Assembly: GCF_014652575.1 (NCBI RefSeq)
Contig: NZ_BMZB01000005.1
Span: forward strand, 1-64,000
DNA: 64,000 bases
Direction of reading: 5' to 3'
Origin: Asticcacaulis endophyticus
GTDB taxonomy: Bacteria; Pseudomonadota; Alphaproteobacteria; Caulobacterales; Caulobacteraceae
Shown here: one piece after another, positions 34,776 through 43,843 of the stretch
Layout: each line of letters opens with the position of its first letter
How positions within the stretch are numbered: the stretch's first letter is position 1
The notes under the pieces: generated by a model
Database searches by the model: none
What the model was told of the DNA's origin: nothing
The model's input: the letters and a program-made list of their open reading frames with translations, nothing else
Translations under genes and position numbers: made by a program

Positions 34776-34812
34776 AATTTTCTGAAACATTGTTCCATAA
34801 ATTCAGAAATTT
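34776..34812. promoter_or_regulatory. Inverted repeat overlapping a TTGACA box upstream of a TonB receptor gene
   Basis: AATTTTCTGAA (34776-34786) and TTCAGAAATT (34802-34811) form an interrupted inverted repeat about 125 bases before the receptor start, and TTGACA (34811-34816) begins at its right edge. This is the layout of an operator over a promoter; no good -10 box could be fixed. Confidence 0.35.
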
Positions 34813-34933
34813 GACAGCGGTTGTTATGCTGTCGTCGCACGACTGACGTGTGGGTGTAATTTATGTGTCGCTGATCTGTCGTCATGTGCGCCTAAAGCGC
34901 CTTCAAAGCCATGTGGGCTTTGGGGATACGACA

Positions 34934-37228
34934 ATGAAGACAGCTTTATTTACCAACGTGGCCGTTGTGGCCATCCTGAGCGCCGCCACGTTTGCGCCGG
35001 TCGCTTTTGCAGACACCGTAGCGGCGCCGGATGCGGCCGCCGCAGATGAAGCCATCACCGAAGTTATCGTCTACGGTCAGGGCCAGAGCCGCCAGATCCA
35101 GGCCGTCAAGGCGAGCGAACTGGCGCTGGAAGCGCCGGGCACCAGCCCGCTGAAGGCCATCGACAAACTGCCGGGCGTGACCTTCCAGTCCGCTGATCCG
35201 TTTGGGGCCTATGAGTGGTCGACCCGTATCGGCGTGCGCGGCTTCAACCAAAACCAGATGGGCTTTACGCTGGACGGCGTGCCGCTGGGCGACATGTCCT
35301 ACGGCAACCACAACGGCCTGCACATTTCGCGCGCCATCACCAACGAAGACGTGGCTCGCGTAGAACTGACGCAAGGGGCGGGTTCACTGTCGACGGCCTC
35401 GACCTCAAACCTTGGCGGCACGCTGCAGTTCTTCTCGCGCGATCCGTCTAATGAGATGGGCGGCGAAGTTGCGGGCACCGTCGGTTCCGAAGCCATGCAC
35501 CGTCTCTATGGCCGCTTTGAAACCGGTGAAATCGCCCAACTGAACAACCTGCGCGCCTATGTGTCGATCGCCGATCAAAAGACCGACAAGTGGAAGGGCG
35601 GCTCCGAGCAAAAGCAGCGCCAGATCAGTGCCAAGGCGGTCATGCCGATCGGCGAAGGTGAACTGACCGGCTTCATCAACCGCTCTGAGCGCCGTGAGCA
35701 GGACTATCAGGATATGTCGTTCGACATGATCAGCCGTCTGGGCCGCGACTGGGATAACTTCCAGCCGAACTGGGCTCTGGCCAATCAGGTCGCCGCCGCC
35801 TACCTTACAAATCAGCCCTTGCCCGCGCCGGTGGCGACGGTCGATGATGCCTACTATGCCGGTGCGGGCATCCGCGACGACAATCTGGGTGCCGTCAGCA
35901 TCAATTATCCGCTGACCGACATCATCAGCGTCAAGGCCAGCCTCTATAAGCACACCAACGAAGGTCAGGGCCTGTGGTACACGCCTTATGTGCCGTCTCC
36001 GAACTTTGGTGTGTCAGGTGCGACCAGCAATAACGCTGCCCTGTCGATCCGCACGACCGAATATGACGTCGATCGCACCGGTGCCTTCGGGTCGCTGATG
36101 TTCGATCTGGGCTCTCATCAGGTTGAGGCCGGGTTCTGGATTGAAGACAACGACTTCAATCAGGCCCGCCGCTTCTATGGTGAAACCCTCTCGGCCCCGT
36201 CGCGTGATCCGCTCGACTTCCAGTCCGGCGCTTTCTTCACCCAGTGGGAATACGCCTTCAACACCAAGACCACGGTCGGTTATGTTCAGGACGTCTGGAC
36301 CGTCACCGACGCCTTTAAGGTCAATTTCGGCTTCAAGTCCGTCAAGGTCGAGAACGAAGTCAAGACCGTTACCGCCGCCGCGCCCATGAACGGCTCGCTT
36401 GAATCCAAGGACAGCTTCCTGCCGCAGGTCGGGGCGGTCTATAAGCTTGACGACAATATCGAACTGTTCGGCGGTTATACCGAAAACATGGCGGCCTATG
36501 TATCGGCCGCCACCTCCGGCCCGTTCGGTGCCCAGTCGCAAGCCGTACTGGATTATGTGAAGTCGTCGATTGATCCGGAAACTTCCAAGACGTTTGAAGG
36601 CGGGCTGCGGCTGAACGCTGGTTCGGTCTTCCAGGGCGTGCTGGCGCTCTACCATGTCGAGTTTGATAACCGTCTGCTGGGTGTGGCCCAAGGGGCGGCA
36701 ATCGTCGGCAATGCGACCGTGCTGTCGAACGTCGGGGGTGTTGAAACCAACGGGCTCGAAGTGGCCGGTACCTACCGCATCACGCCGGAATGGAAGCTCT
36801 ATTCGTCCTACAGCTATAACGACTCCCAGTATCAGGACGATGTTATCAATGCCGAAGGTACGATCACGGCCCGCACCAAGGGCAAGACCGTCGTTGATAC
36901 GCCTAAACACATGTTCAATGCCGAAGTGGCTTATGACAACGGTAAGCTGTTCGGTACGCTCGGCATGAAGTTTACGGGTGAGCGCTACTACACCTATGAA
37001 AACCGCGGCGGTAAGGTTGACAGCACAAAGGTGGCTGACTTCACGGCGGGTTATCGCTTTGGCAATGATCTGGATGTGCAGGTAAACGTCACCAACCTGC
37101 TGGACGAAGACTACATCTCGACCATCGGTTCGGGCGGCTTTACCAATGCTGACACCGCGGGGACAGCTATGACCATCCTGCCGGCGGCTCCGCGCATGGC
37201 CTTCATCACGGTCAAGAAGCGGTTTTAA
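34934..37228 (+). CDS. TonB-dependent receptor (764 aa)
   Basis: ATG at 34934 starts a signal peptide (NVAVVAILSAATFAPVAFAD); the frame upstream to 34850 is not signal-like. TonB box ITEVIVYGQGQ; plug with SPLKAIDKLPGVTFQSADPF, IGVRGFNQNQMGFTLDGVPLG and VELTQGAGSLSTASTSNLGG. The shorter barrel (about 560 residues) ends FITVKKRF. The size and DPFGAYEW plug motif are nearer to siderophore- or vitamin-type receptors than to the 900-1050-residue class elsewhere in the window; the ligand is unknown. A possible operator lies upstream. Confidence 0.92.
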   Translation: MKTALFTNVAVVAILSAATFAPVAFADTVAAPDAAAADEAITEVIVYGQGQSRQIQAVKASELALEAPGTSPLKAIDKLPGVTFQSADPFGAYEWSTRIGVRGFNQNQMGFTLDGVPLGDMSYGNHNGLHISRAITNEDVARVELTQGAGSLSTASTSNLGGTLQFFSRDPSNEMGGEVAGTVGSEAMHRLYGRFETGEIAQLNNLRAYVSIADQKTDKWKGGSEQKQRQISAKAVMPIGEGELTGFINRSERREQDYQDMSFDMISRLGRDWDNFQPNWALANQVAAAYLTNQPLPAPVATVDDAYYAGAGIRDDNLGAVSINYPLTDIISVKASLYKHTNEGQGLWYTPYVPSPNFGVSGATSNNAALSIRTTEYDVDRTGAFGSLMFDLGSHQVEAGFWIEDNDFNQARRFYGETLSAPSRDPLDFQSGAFFTQWEYAFNTKTTVGYVQDVWTVTDAFKVNFGFKSVKVENEVKTVTAAAPMNGSLESKDSFLPQVGAVYKLDDNIELFGGYTENMAAYVSAATSGPFGAQSQAVLDYVKSSIDPETSKTFEGGLRLNAGSVFQGVLALYHVEFDNRLLGVAQGAAIVGNATVLSNVGGVETNGLEVAGTYRITPEWKLYSSYSYNDSQYQDDVINAEGTITARTKGKTVVDTPKHMFNAEVAYDNGKLFGTLGMKFTGERYYTYENRGGKVDSTKVADFTAGYRFGNDLDVQVNVTNLLDEDYISTIGSGGFTNADTAGTAMTILPAAPRMAFITVKKRF

Positions 37229-37234
37229 TTAATT

Positions 37235-37278
37235 CACCTGAAAGTTATCATCGCTTTGCGATGAGATACTTTCAGGTG
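37235..37278. terminator. Long perfect hairpin six bases after a receptor stop codon
   Basis: Outer arms CACCTGAAAGT/ACTTTCAGGTG (37235-37245/37268-37278), inner arms TCATCGC/GCGATGA with loop TTT. No long T-run. It lies between the TonB receptor gene and the convergent oxidoreductase gene and may serve both. Sequence around it (TTTTAATT, TCACC, AAAGTTAT) resembles the hairpin at 58823. Confidence 0.75.
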
Positions 37279-37328
37279 GGCAATTAAGGCTTAGTTTCAG
37301 CTCAGGCGAAAGCCTGAGCTGAATGCGT

Positions 37329-38372
37329 TTAGAGATGCACCTCTGTGCCCTCATGGGCGCTGAGTTGGCCCAGTTCCAGGATACGCATGACCTCATAGGC
37401 CTCTTCGGGGAGGACGGGGTTGGGCGCGTCGTCCATGAGGGCGGCGGCAATGGCCTCATAAAAGCTGAGGTGACGCCCGCGTTCAGACATCACGCTTTCA
37501 TTCATGCCGACATGGTCGTCAATGATCACCGGCCAATAGCTGCCTTCGTGGCCATCGATGCCAAAGCTGGGATCAGTCGGATCGCCCCCGGCCTTGAGCG
37601 CGTCCTCCTGCGGGTCGAGGCCGTATTTCACAAAGGTGCCTTTGGTGCCGTGAACTTCAAAGCGTGGACCGGCAGCGGGGGTGAGCACACTGGCGCTGAC
37701 CGTCACCCGCAGGCGCTCATATTTCAGAGTGACGTTGAAATAGTCATCAACCACGCTGCCGTCGCGTTGGCGGGCCATATCGGCCATCAGTGACACCGGC
37801 TTTCCGAACAGGCACAGCATCTGATCGACCAGATGCGGGCCCAGATCGAACCACAGACCCGCCCCCGGCACGTCCTGCTCACGCCAGCGGTCGCGCAGTT
37901 TGGGACGGAAGCGGTCAAAGCGCGACACAAGGCGGGTGATCTCGCCGAGTTTGTCGTCGGTAATCAGCCGTTGAACCGTCAGGAAATCGGCGTCCCAGCG
38001 GCGGTTATGAAACACCGACAGCAGTCGGCCCGATGACTTGGCTTCAACCATCAGGCTTTCCGCCTCATCAAGATTGAGGCAGAACGGTTTATCGACCACC
38101 ACATGCTTACCGGCGCGTAAGGCCGCCAGCGCCTGCGGGGCGTGCATCGCATTGGGCGTCGCAATTACCACCAGATCAATCTCAGGATCGCTAAGCGCGG
38201 TCTCTAAGTCGGGGACGACCCGCACACCGGGCACGGCAGCCAAAACATCGGCGGGGCGTGACGAGACGATGGTGTGCAGGTTCAACCCACTCGCTGCACG
38301 GATCAGCGGTGTGTGGAAGATACGTCCGGCATTGCCAAAGCCAACGATGGCGGCATTCACATTAGAAACCAT
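37329..38372 (-). CDS. Gfo/Idh/MocA-family NAD(P)-dependent oxidoreductase
   Basis: 347 residues. The ATG lies inside the end of the upstream oxygenase gene (TATGGTTTCTAA), so they are co-translated. Rossmann domain with GFGNAGR (11-17), IDLVVIATPNAMHAPQA, and the catalytic-Lys motif HVVVDKPFCLN. The C-terminal alpha/beta domain has DLGPHLVDQMLCLFG and a FEVHGTKGTFVKYGLDPQED segment as in the YdgJ/YhhX-like subgroup. Probably oxidises or reduces a sugar, inositol or related polyol. Confidence 0.93.
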   Translation of the reverse strand: MVSNVNAAIVGFGNAGRIFHTPLIRAASGLNLHTIVSSRPADVLAAVPGVRVVPDLETALSDPEIDLVVIATPNAMHAPQALAALRAGKHVVVDKPFCLNLDEAESLMVEAKSSGRLLSVFHNRRWDADFLTVQRLITDDKLGEITRLVSRFDRFRPKLRDRWREQDVPGAGLWFDLGPHLVDQMLCLFGKPVSLMADMARQRDGSVVDDYFNVTLKYERLRVTVSASVLTPAAGPRFEVHGTKGTFVKYGLDPQEDALKAGGDPTDPSFGIDGHEGSYWPVIIDDHVGMNESVMSERGRHLSFYEAIAAALMDDAPNPVLPEEAYEVMRILELGQLSAHEGTEVHL

Positions 38373-38997
38373 AGTTAAAACTCACACTTATGCGGACATC
38401 ATCGCTCTGGTTCATCGTCACTTCGTGGCGCAGCCAGCTTTCCCACATCAGTATAGTACCCGCGGCGGGGGCCTCGTAAGCAAAGATTTCGTGATCGCGG
38501 CGGTGCGGGGTTTTGCGCGGAGGGGCGTTCATAAAGCCCATCAGACGCGGGTCTTCGAACTTTAAGGCTGAGGCCTTATCCGGTACCGCGACGTAAAATG
38601 TGCCGGAAATGACGCTGTGCGGGTGGATGTGGCCGGAATGAAAGCCGCCGGGTTCCAGGATGTTGATCCAGATATTGTCGAGTTTCAGCTTCTTGCCGCC
38701 CAGATCGTATTCCAGAACCTCAGCAAAGGCGTGGACGTGGGCATCGAGCTGTTTTTTAAGGACGGCAAACACCGGCGCATACTGGGTGAGGTTGCTCATC
38801 GACCCATAGGAGGTATAGCCCGGATAGGCGTTTTTCTCACACCAGTCATGGCCCGCGTCATCGTCATCGGCAAAGGCGCGGCAGGTGTCGTCGATCTCTT
38901 CGATAAAGGCCTCGAAGCCGGCCTCACCGGACAGGTCGGCGCGGTAGATTTCGGTGACAAACAGCGGTGTTATGGTGGCGGCGGCAGGTGTTTTCAT
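38362..38997 (-). CDS. 2OG-Fe(II) oxygenase family protein (TIGR02466-like)
   Basis: 211 residues. Double-stranded beta-helix core with the metal site HSGHIHPHSVISGTFYV, then an Arg-bearing strand (DVRISVSFNYGF) and the His ligand in WLRHEV. Upstream blocks YGSMSNLTQYAPVFAVLKKQ and LDNIWINILEPGGFHSGHIH match the TIGR02466 group of putative 2-oxoglutarate/iron oxygenases. First gene of a two-gene unit with the Gfo/Idh oxidoreductase; substrate unknown. Confidence 0.85.
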   Translation of the reverse strand: MKTPAAATITPLFVTEIYRADLSGEAGFEAFIEEIDDTCRAFADDDDAGHDWCEKNAYPGYTSYGSMSNLTQYAPVFAVLKKQLDAHVHAFAEVLEYDLGGKKLKLDNIWINILEPGGFHSGHIHPHSVISGTFYVAVPDKASALKFEDPRLMGFMNAPPRKTPHRRDHEIFAYEAPAAGTILMWESWLRHEVTMNQSDDVRISVSFNYGF

Positions 38998-39048
38998 GAC
39001 GCCTGTTTAGCGCCGATGTTAAGCGCTGAGCAAGCGGTTAACTTTAGA

Positions 39049-39221
39049 ACCTCCCCTCTTGGAGGGGTTTGACGCCAACAAACGATCCAGTGAATCGTTT
39101 GTAAGTCATGGGGAGGCCGTCAGGCCGGAAGGTGGGGTAAATATGCACAAGTCGGCGAAAAGTAACCCCCTCTTTCATTTGGCAGGACAAATGAAAGCTC
39201 CCCCTGCATCAGGGGGAGTTC
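39049..39221. repeat. Cluster of hairpins, dispersed intergenic repeat
   Basis: In the 230-base gap there are four stem-loops in a row: CCCCTC/GAGGGG near 39053, ACAAACGAT/ATCGTTTGT near 39078-39102, TTTCATTTG/CAAATGAAA near 39172-39195, and CTCCCCCTG/CAGGGGGAG at 39200-39221. The last resembles the hairpin at 755-776. Frames through it (for example 39059-39541) are read-through and not genes. Confidence 0.6.
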
Positions 39222-39229
39222 TAAAGCAA

Positions 39230-39709
39230 TCAGTAAGCCTCCTCGGCCATGCGTACCACACCCGGCGGCGGGCCAAAGCGGTTGGTGCGGTTAACCCCCG
39301 GAATAACGGCCAACAGCAGAAACAACCCAAAGCTGATCAGGGCCATGATATTCAGGCCGATCCCCGCCCATTCAAACATCCGCGCCAGATGTTCGGCATC
39401 GGCCGTGTAGTACTGCGAGCGGGTAAAAAAGATCACGATCCCGATCAGCGGAATAAACTGCACCAGCGCCAGCACCGCAGGCCATTCGATATCATGCAGC
39501 CGCTTTACCGTGACCGCAAACAACGGCCACATCAGGACTAATGTAATCACCCCCGGTATGGCCGCGATCATCATGTCGTCAATCGGCAGCGGCGGCATAT
39601 ACTGGCGCTGGGCATAGCCGATGGCCTCAATCGCCAATTTCACCCCAATGACAAAGGCGATAAACGGCAACCGCGCCACCCGCCCGCTAAGCGAAAACAG
39701 AAACCCCAT
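39230..39709 (-). CDS. DUF805 family membrane protein
   Basis: About 159 residues; ATG at 39709 with a G-rich ribosome site (AGGGGG). Starts MGFLFSLSGRVARLPF, the usual FSFxGRxxRxxF beginning of DUF805, and has four membrane helices with VKRLHDI (RxHD signature) after helix 3 and GVNRTNRFGPPP at the end (GTxGxNxFGPxP signature). Inner membrane, function unknown. Confidence 0.9.
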   Translation of the reverse strand: MGFLFSLSGRVARLPFIAFVIGVKLAIEAIGYAQRQYMPPLPIDDMMIAAIPGVITLVLMWPLFAVTVKRLHDIEWPAVLALVQFIPLIGIVIFFTRSQYYTADAEHLARMFEWAGIGLNIMALISFGLFLLLAVIPGVNRTNRFGPPPGVVRMAEEAY

Positions 39710-39816
39710 GATCAATCCCCCTTATCCCCTCGGATAAGGCGAGTATGCCACTATTTTGCAACTGCGCAATGGCAGGGGGGACACAGTGCCAAAGCGATTT
39801 AGCCAATCGCCCTATT

Positions 39817-40677
39817 TTACTCTATCGTCTGGCAATCGCCGCCCAGCTTGCGCTCATAGGCATCGACCAGCGCCACATAGGGCGGCACAAAGGTATTAGC
39901 CGACAGTACCGTCCCGTCCGGCAGGGTTTCCGCCTGCGCCACCCGCACCTCAAAATGCATGTGGATGGTCGTGTACTGCTGAACGCCGTTTTTGAGGCCG
40001 AGATTGTTGGACACAAGGCCGAGTTTCTGCCCGCGCACCACATGATCGCCGTAAGCGACCTTAAGGGTCGAAGACTGCATGTGCAGATAGCGATAGATGC
40101 GGTAGGGCGAGGATTTGCCGGTGATGGCGACCGTCATGGAGGCGACATTGGTCACCACGCCGTCTTCGGCGGCCACGGCCCAGTAGGTGTTGGTCTTGCA
40201 GGTCTTGGGCCGGATATCCTGCCCCTGATGGCCCTTGGTGCCGGTCTTACACATCATGTTGGTGCCGGTGCGGGTCTCACAGAAATTGTCTTGCCACGGA
40301 TAGGCGTAGTTTTCCGGCGCGCACTGGCTGGGGTTATCAGGGCGTTCATAGCCGCCCGGTTTCCACACCTGAGAATTGGCATAGGACGGGGTATCGGCCA
40401 GCGGAAAACAGATGCCCGGCGCCCAGTTTTTGGTATTGGTATAGCTGGGGCCGGAGCCTGCGATCAGTTGGGTTGGGGGATCGTAGGGAAAGGGGGCAGC
40501 ACCTGATGAGGCGACCTCCGATGACGTCTCATGGGCGATCTCAGAAGCGGCTTCGGATGCAGTTTCAGTTTCGGTGCCGACTTCGGGTACGGGGGCCGGT
40601 TCGGGCGGACTGTCGCAAGCCCACAGGCTGATGGCGGCAAAGCCAATGACGGCGACGGCAAACAGCATCCGGATCAT
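39817..40677 (-). CDS. M23-family peptidase, predicted lipoprotein
   Basis: 286 residues. Lipobox ISLWAC (Cys21) after a hydrophobic signal, then an acidic Glu/Thr/Ser linker (25-60). The peptidase domain has GHQGQDI (first zinc ligands), VAAEDGVVTNVASM, RYLHMQSSTLKVAYGDHVVRGQKLG and HMHFEV (last His ligand). LytM/M23 enzymes cut peptide bridges of peptidoglycan; here anchored in the outer or inner membrane. ATGA overlap with the upstream gene shows a two-gene operon. Confidence 0.88.
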   Translation of the reverse strand: MIRMLFAVAVIGFAAISLWACDSPPEPAPVPEVGTETETASEAASEIAHETSSEVASSGAAPFPYDPPTQLIAGSGPSYTNTKNWAPGICFPLADTPSYANSQVWKPGGYERPDNPSQCAPENYAYPWQDNFCETRTGTNMMCKTGTKGHQGQDIRPKTCKTNTYWAVAAEDGVVTNVASMTVAITGKSSPYRIYRYLHMQSSTLKVAYGDHVVRGQKLGLVSNNLGLKNGVQQYTTIHMHFEVRVAQAETLPDGTVLSANTFVPPYVALVDAYERKLGGDCQTIE

Positions 40678-41414
40678 AAGTTCGCTCCGGCTGCGCGGGC
40701 GGCGGCAATGGCGGCATTACCCATCACCACATCGGTCAGGTCAGCGACGACGGTGCGCAGATAACCGTCGGTTTTGCAGGCCGCGGCTTCACTGTCGTCG
40801 CAGGTCAGATCGGCGGTGTAGGTCACATTGAAGCGGGTGAAGCTGGCGGTCCAGCCATCTTCGGTACGGTCGATCTGCACCGGCTCCAGAACGCCCTGAA
40901 TACGGGCGGCGCGCTTTTCAAGGCGGCTGATGGCACCGGACGGGACGGGCATCGCGGCGGCATTGCCGGACAGGGTAATCTGCACGCCGTCGCCCTGCGG
41001 CAGGTTCATGGAATAGGCGTCGCCAAAGGAAATGAGCTTAGCCTGCGCGGTTTTCAACGCACCGCCGCTGCGGGGCAGCAGGATCGGCAGGCGGGTCTTA
41101 TCCAGTTCCGGGCGGGGCAGGCGGGACACGATGGCGGCGGTGGTCTTGGCGACGATCCCGCGCTGATGGCGGGCGGCGGCGGCCTGCCAGTCGATGCGCG
41201 GGCGTTGCGTTACAGGTGCGGGGGTTTGCTGGGTTTGGGCGACTGGCGCGCGGGTGGCGGTAATGGGGGCGACTTGGGCTACGGCCAGTTGCGACAACCC
41301 AAGACCAATGACCGGAGTCAGGATAACGATCCCCATGCCGACCGTGACCATCACATAGGGATGGGTCATTTTTCTGATGATCCGGCGACGGATTTTGGTG
41401 CGTTTCCCTGCCAT
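40674..41414 (-). CDS. Hypothetical membrane-anchored protein upstream of the M23 lipoprotein
   Basis: About 246 residues from ATG 41414 (MAGKRTKIRRRIIRKMTHP); a GTG at 41432 is possible. A strongly basic N-terminus and one membrane helix (VMVTVGMGIVILTPVIGLGL) put the rest in the periplasm: a Gln/Pro/Thr linker, then a domain with KLISFGDAYSMNLPQGDGVQ and TADLTCDDSEAAACKTDGY, with two close Cys. Co-translated with the M23 gene (ATGA), so probably acts with it on the cell wall; no family recognised. Confidence 0.7.
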   Translation of the reverse strand: MAGKRTKIRRRIIRKMTHPYVMVTVGMGIVILTPVIGLGLSQLAVAQVAPITATRAPVAQTQQTPAPVTQRPRIDWQAAAARHQRGIVAKTTAAIVSRLPRPELDKTRLPILLPRSGGALKTAQAKLISFGDAYSMNLPQGDGVQITLSGNAAAMPVPSGAISRLEKRAARIQGVLEPVQIDRTEDGWTASFTRFNVTYTADLTCDDSEAAACKTDGYLRTVVADLTDVVMGNAAIAAARAAGANL

Positions 41415-41511
41415 TGGCTTTAGCCCCCACACACGGCCTTTTGCTGCGTTAAGAAGTTGTTAACAGGTGTGGACAGATTTGTCATCCGCCGCAAACCCTT
41501 GAAAAACAAAA

Positions 41512-41542
41512 GGGTGCGGCCTGTGATCGAAAGGCCGCACCC
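41512..41542 (-). terminator. Terminator of the SIMPL-domain gene
   Basis: Stem GGGTGCGGCCT/AGGCCGCACCC (41512-41522/41532-41542), with the A-rich left flank giving CTTTTGTTTTT in the minus-strand transcript, about 40 bases after the stop. Confidence 0.85.
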
Positions 41543-41580
41543 TGATGAATTTTTTCGCGCTGCGAGAGATTTTGCCGGAA

Positions 41581-42321
41581 TTATTTCTCCAGTTCGAACT
41601 CAGCGCTGACGCTGATAGCGATATTTAGTTCACCGGCGGTGATCGGGGTGGCATCCATCATCTCGGCGCGGGCCATGGTTTTATAGACCGGCTGAGGGGC
41701 GTAACCGCCGGATTCCGACAGGGTGATGATGCGTTTGACCTTGTACCCCATAGCCGACGCATAGAGATCGGCGCGCTGGGTGAGGGCGGCGACGGCGGCT
41801 TTGCGGGCATTGTCTTCGGCGGTTTTAGAGTCTTTCAGGCCAAAGTTTATGCCGTCAATCTGGTTGATGCCGGCCTTTACGACCGCATCGATGCTGGTGC
41901 CCAGGCGGGCCAGATCGTCAACCTTAACCGTCACGCGGTTCGACGCCTGATAGCCGCGCAATACGGCAGGCGCGTTTTGCGGATAGTCGTACTGGGCGTT
42001 GAGGTTGAGGTTCGAGGTCTGGATGTTTTTGTCGGCAATGCCGAGTTTTTTCAGCGCGGCGAAGACGGCGGTCATGCGATCGCGGTTGAGCTTCATGGCT
42101 TCTTCGGCGGTCTTGGCCTCGGTCATGACGCCAAAGTTGATCGACGCGGTGTCCGGCGTGGCCTTGACTTCGCCCTGAGCGCTGAGGTTGAGCGTGGTCG
42201 GTTTAGGCATCATGTGGGCTGCGTGTGAGGATTGCATGTCCTGAGCGGCGGCGGGCAGGGCGATTGAGCCTGCCATAAGCACCGCGACGGCGGACAGCGT
42301 GGTTATGATGGGTTTAGTCAT
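41581..42321 (-). CDS. SIMPL domain (DUF541) periplasmic protein
   Basis: 246 residues, signal peptide (LSAVAVLMAGSIALPAAAQ). SIMPL domain from about residue 40: LNLSAQGEVKATPDTASINFGV, NLNLNAQYDYPQNAPAVLRGYQASNRVTVKV-type strand, INQIDGINFGLKDSKTAEDNARKAAV and a final AGELNIAISVSAEFEL strand. Members form periplasmic oligomers and have been linked to oxidative-stress resistance. Monocistronic. Confidence 0.92.
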   Translation of the reverse strand: MTKPIITTLSAVAVLMAGSIALPAAAQDMQSSHAAHMMPKPTTLNLSAQGEVKATPDTASINFGVMTEAKTAEEAMKLNRDRMTAVFAALKKLGIADKNIQTSNLNLNAQYDYPQNAPAVLRGYQASNRVTVKVDDLARLGTSIDAVVKAGINQIDGINFGLKDSKTAEDNARKAAVAALTQRADLYASAMGYKVKRIITLSESGGYAPQPVYKTMARAEMMDATPITAGELNIAISVSAEFELEK

Positions 42322-42599
42322 GTTAGTTTAGTCCTGAAAAGCGTCAAAAAAGTCCCTTATTCCCAAGGCTGATCACAAACCACAATTACGGCGCGATTAA
42401 GTCTGGGGCGTGACGGGACAAAGACGGTCCACACCTGTGATATTTATGCGGGTGGGGGAGGTGGCGGCACCTGTTGAAATTCTAAATCAGGCCTTTAAAT
42501 TGCGGACGCGGCATGTTAGGCAAGCCGTCCTTTTGGCGCACCGCGTCTTTAGGCCTTTTGAAGCGCCCGGTCGCAACGGCTGTGTTTATGCGTTTTCGG

Positions 42600-42675
42600 G
42601 GGCGAGTAGCTCAATGGTTAGAGCCGACCGCTCATAACGGTCTGGTTGGGGGTTCGAGTCCCTCCTCGCCTACCA
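42600..42675 (+). tRNA. tRNA with CAU anticodon (elongator Met or Ile2)
   Basis: 76 nt cloverleaf with encoded CCA. Acceptor GGGCGAG (42600-42606) pairs with CTCGCCT, the first pair being G-U. D-arm GCTC/GAGC, anticodon arm GACCG-CTCATAA-CGGTC with anticodon CAT, T-arm GGGGG-TTCGAGT-CCCTC. The anticodon stem lacks three consecutive G-C pairs and the 1-72 position is paired, so it is not the initiator. Whether it is Met or Ile (lysidine-modified) cannot be decided by eye. Confidence 0.92.
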
Positions 42676-42720
42676 CTTGTTTAATTTTGGCAGACTGTAA
42701 TTCTTTAGAAAAGAGAAGTT

Positions 42721-43290
42721 ATGCCCAAAGTATATATTAAAAAAGGTGGGCATGGTGGCGCACGCTCTGGGCCTAATCGATTTGATGAAATATCAATAGA
42801 AGAGCGAAAAAAAATCGCATATCGATTTGAATTGATCATACAAGAAAGAATTAACCATTTAGTTAATGAGAACCGTCGTCAATTTCTAAGAAGTTATCTT
42901 TTGCAGAAAAGTGACGGAGATTTTTTTCTCTGGCGGGTTATAGAGTCTCAGATGAAGGTCTTAAATAGTAGTGAAAATTCTACTGAAACAACTAGAAATT
43001 TTGAGACAGCTAAAGATATTGTGAGTAATCCTCATCATTATAAAAGCCATTTTACAGACCCAAAAATTCCGGACCAAATATTCAGATATCTTCAGATTGC
43101 GCTTGTGCCGGAATGGCAGCCCCCTGAGCTTGAAATTTTATTAAAAGGTAAGCGCACAGGGATATATGACGCAATTGCAGAGGTGATTGTATCTGAGCGG
43201 CGTTTGGATAAATCTCTACCGCTCGAAATGCGTAAAAGGTTTTTATCTAAGCGCTTCGTTATGGATTGTTGGAGGCAGTATCGGTTGTAA
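42721..43290 (+). CDS. Hypothetical protein immediately downstream of a tRNA
   Basis: 189 residues, GAGAAG a few bases before the ATG. Distinctly AT-rich codon use compared with the flanking genes. Basic N-terminus KKGGHGGARSGPNRF recalls the GGARxGAGRP start of phage small terminases and other DNA-binding proteins, followed by a long helical region (EERKKIAYRFELIIQERIN). No signal or membrane segment. It occupies an AT-rich insert starting 45 bases after the tRNA, a classic integration position. No family recognised. Confidence 0.6.
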   Translation: MPKVYIKKGGHGGARSGPNRFDEISIEERKKIAYRFELIIQERINHLVNENRRQFLRSYLLQKSDGDFFLWRVIESQMKVLNSSENSTETTRNFETAKDIVSNPHHYKSHFTDPKIPDQIFRYLQIALVPEWQPPELEILLKGKRTGIYDAIAEVIVSERRLDKSLPLEMRKRFLSKRFVMDCWRQYRL

Positions 43291-43843
43291 TCTTTAATCT
43301 CGGTGGGTATTTGCTTTTGGCTGTGGACTCTTTGTTGTTTTTGCGAAATTTCATCGCGTAATTTTATTATAATTGTGGATAATTAAATTTAATGCCTTGA
43401 TATTTAAGGGGAACTTGATCCGTTTTTCATGTTTTGCGTTTTTCTCAGAATCTGGGTCATCATGCGGCATCATCAACCACATGAAGAAAGGATTCTTGAT
43501 GGATAAAAGTCAGACTTTGTTACACTTTAAGTGCAAGTACTGTGAGATTTATTTAGGAGAAAGTGCAGGGCAGATATTTACGGCGTTCCTGCAATTTTTG
43601 ATCTTGCAGCCAAACGCCGTAAACATGCTTCAACTTATACTTCCATCATTCAATTAATGGGCGATAAGCCACCGGTGAAGTTGCAGCTTCACCGGTGGTT
43701 GACATTACAATTTGCAACTTGATTTTGCAAGATAGCTTAAATTAATCACATCTTTATGGCTTCAATAAATTAGGATGTTTCCTTTATTTTTAAGCCATCT
43801 AGTCCGAATGGCGAAGCCGTAAACCGTCCTCTAAACTCCACGT
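43291..43843. other. AT-rich gap with two inverted repeats
   Basis: No convincing gene. An inverted repeat at 43577-43594/43604-43623 (TTTACGGCG... against ...CGCCGTAAA, and CTGCAA/TTGCAG) and a perfect 12-bp hairpin CCACCGGTGAAG/CTTCACCGGTGG at 43669-43680/43687-43698 are present. A 94-codon frame at 43373-43657 has mixed composition and includes one repeat arm; it is not supported. Confidence 0.5.

Noticed and set aside
43373-43657. 94-codon frame after the tRNA-linked gene
   Set aside because: Starts at TTG without a ribosome site, spans an inverted repeat, mixed composition.
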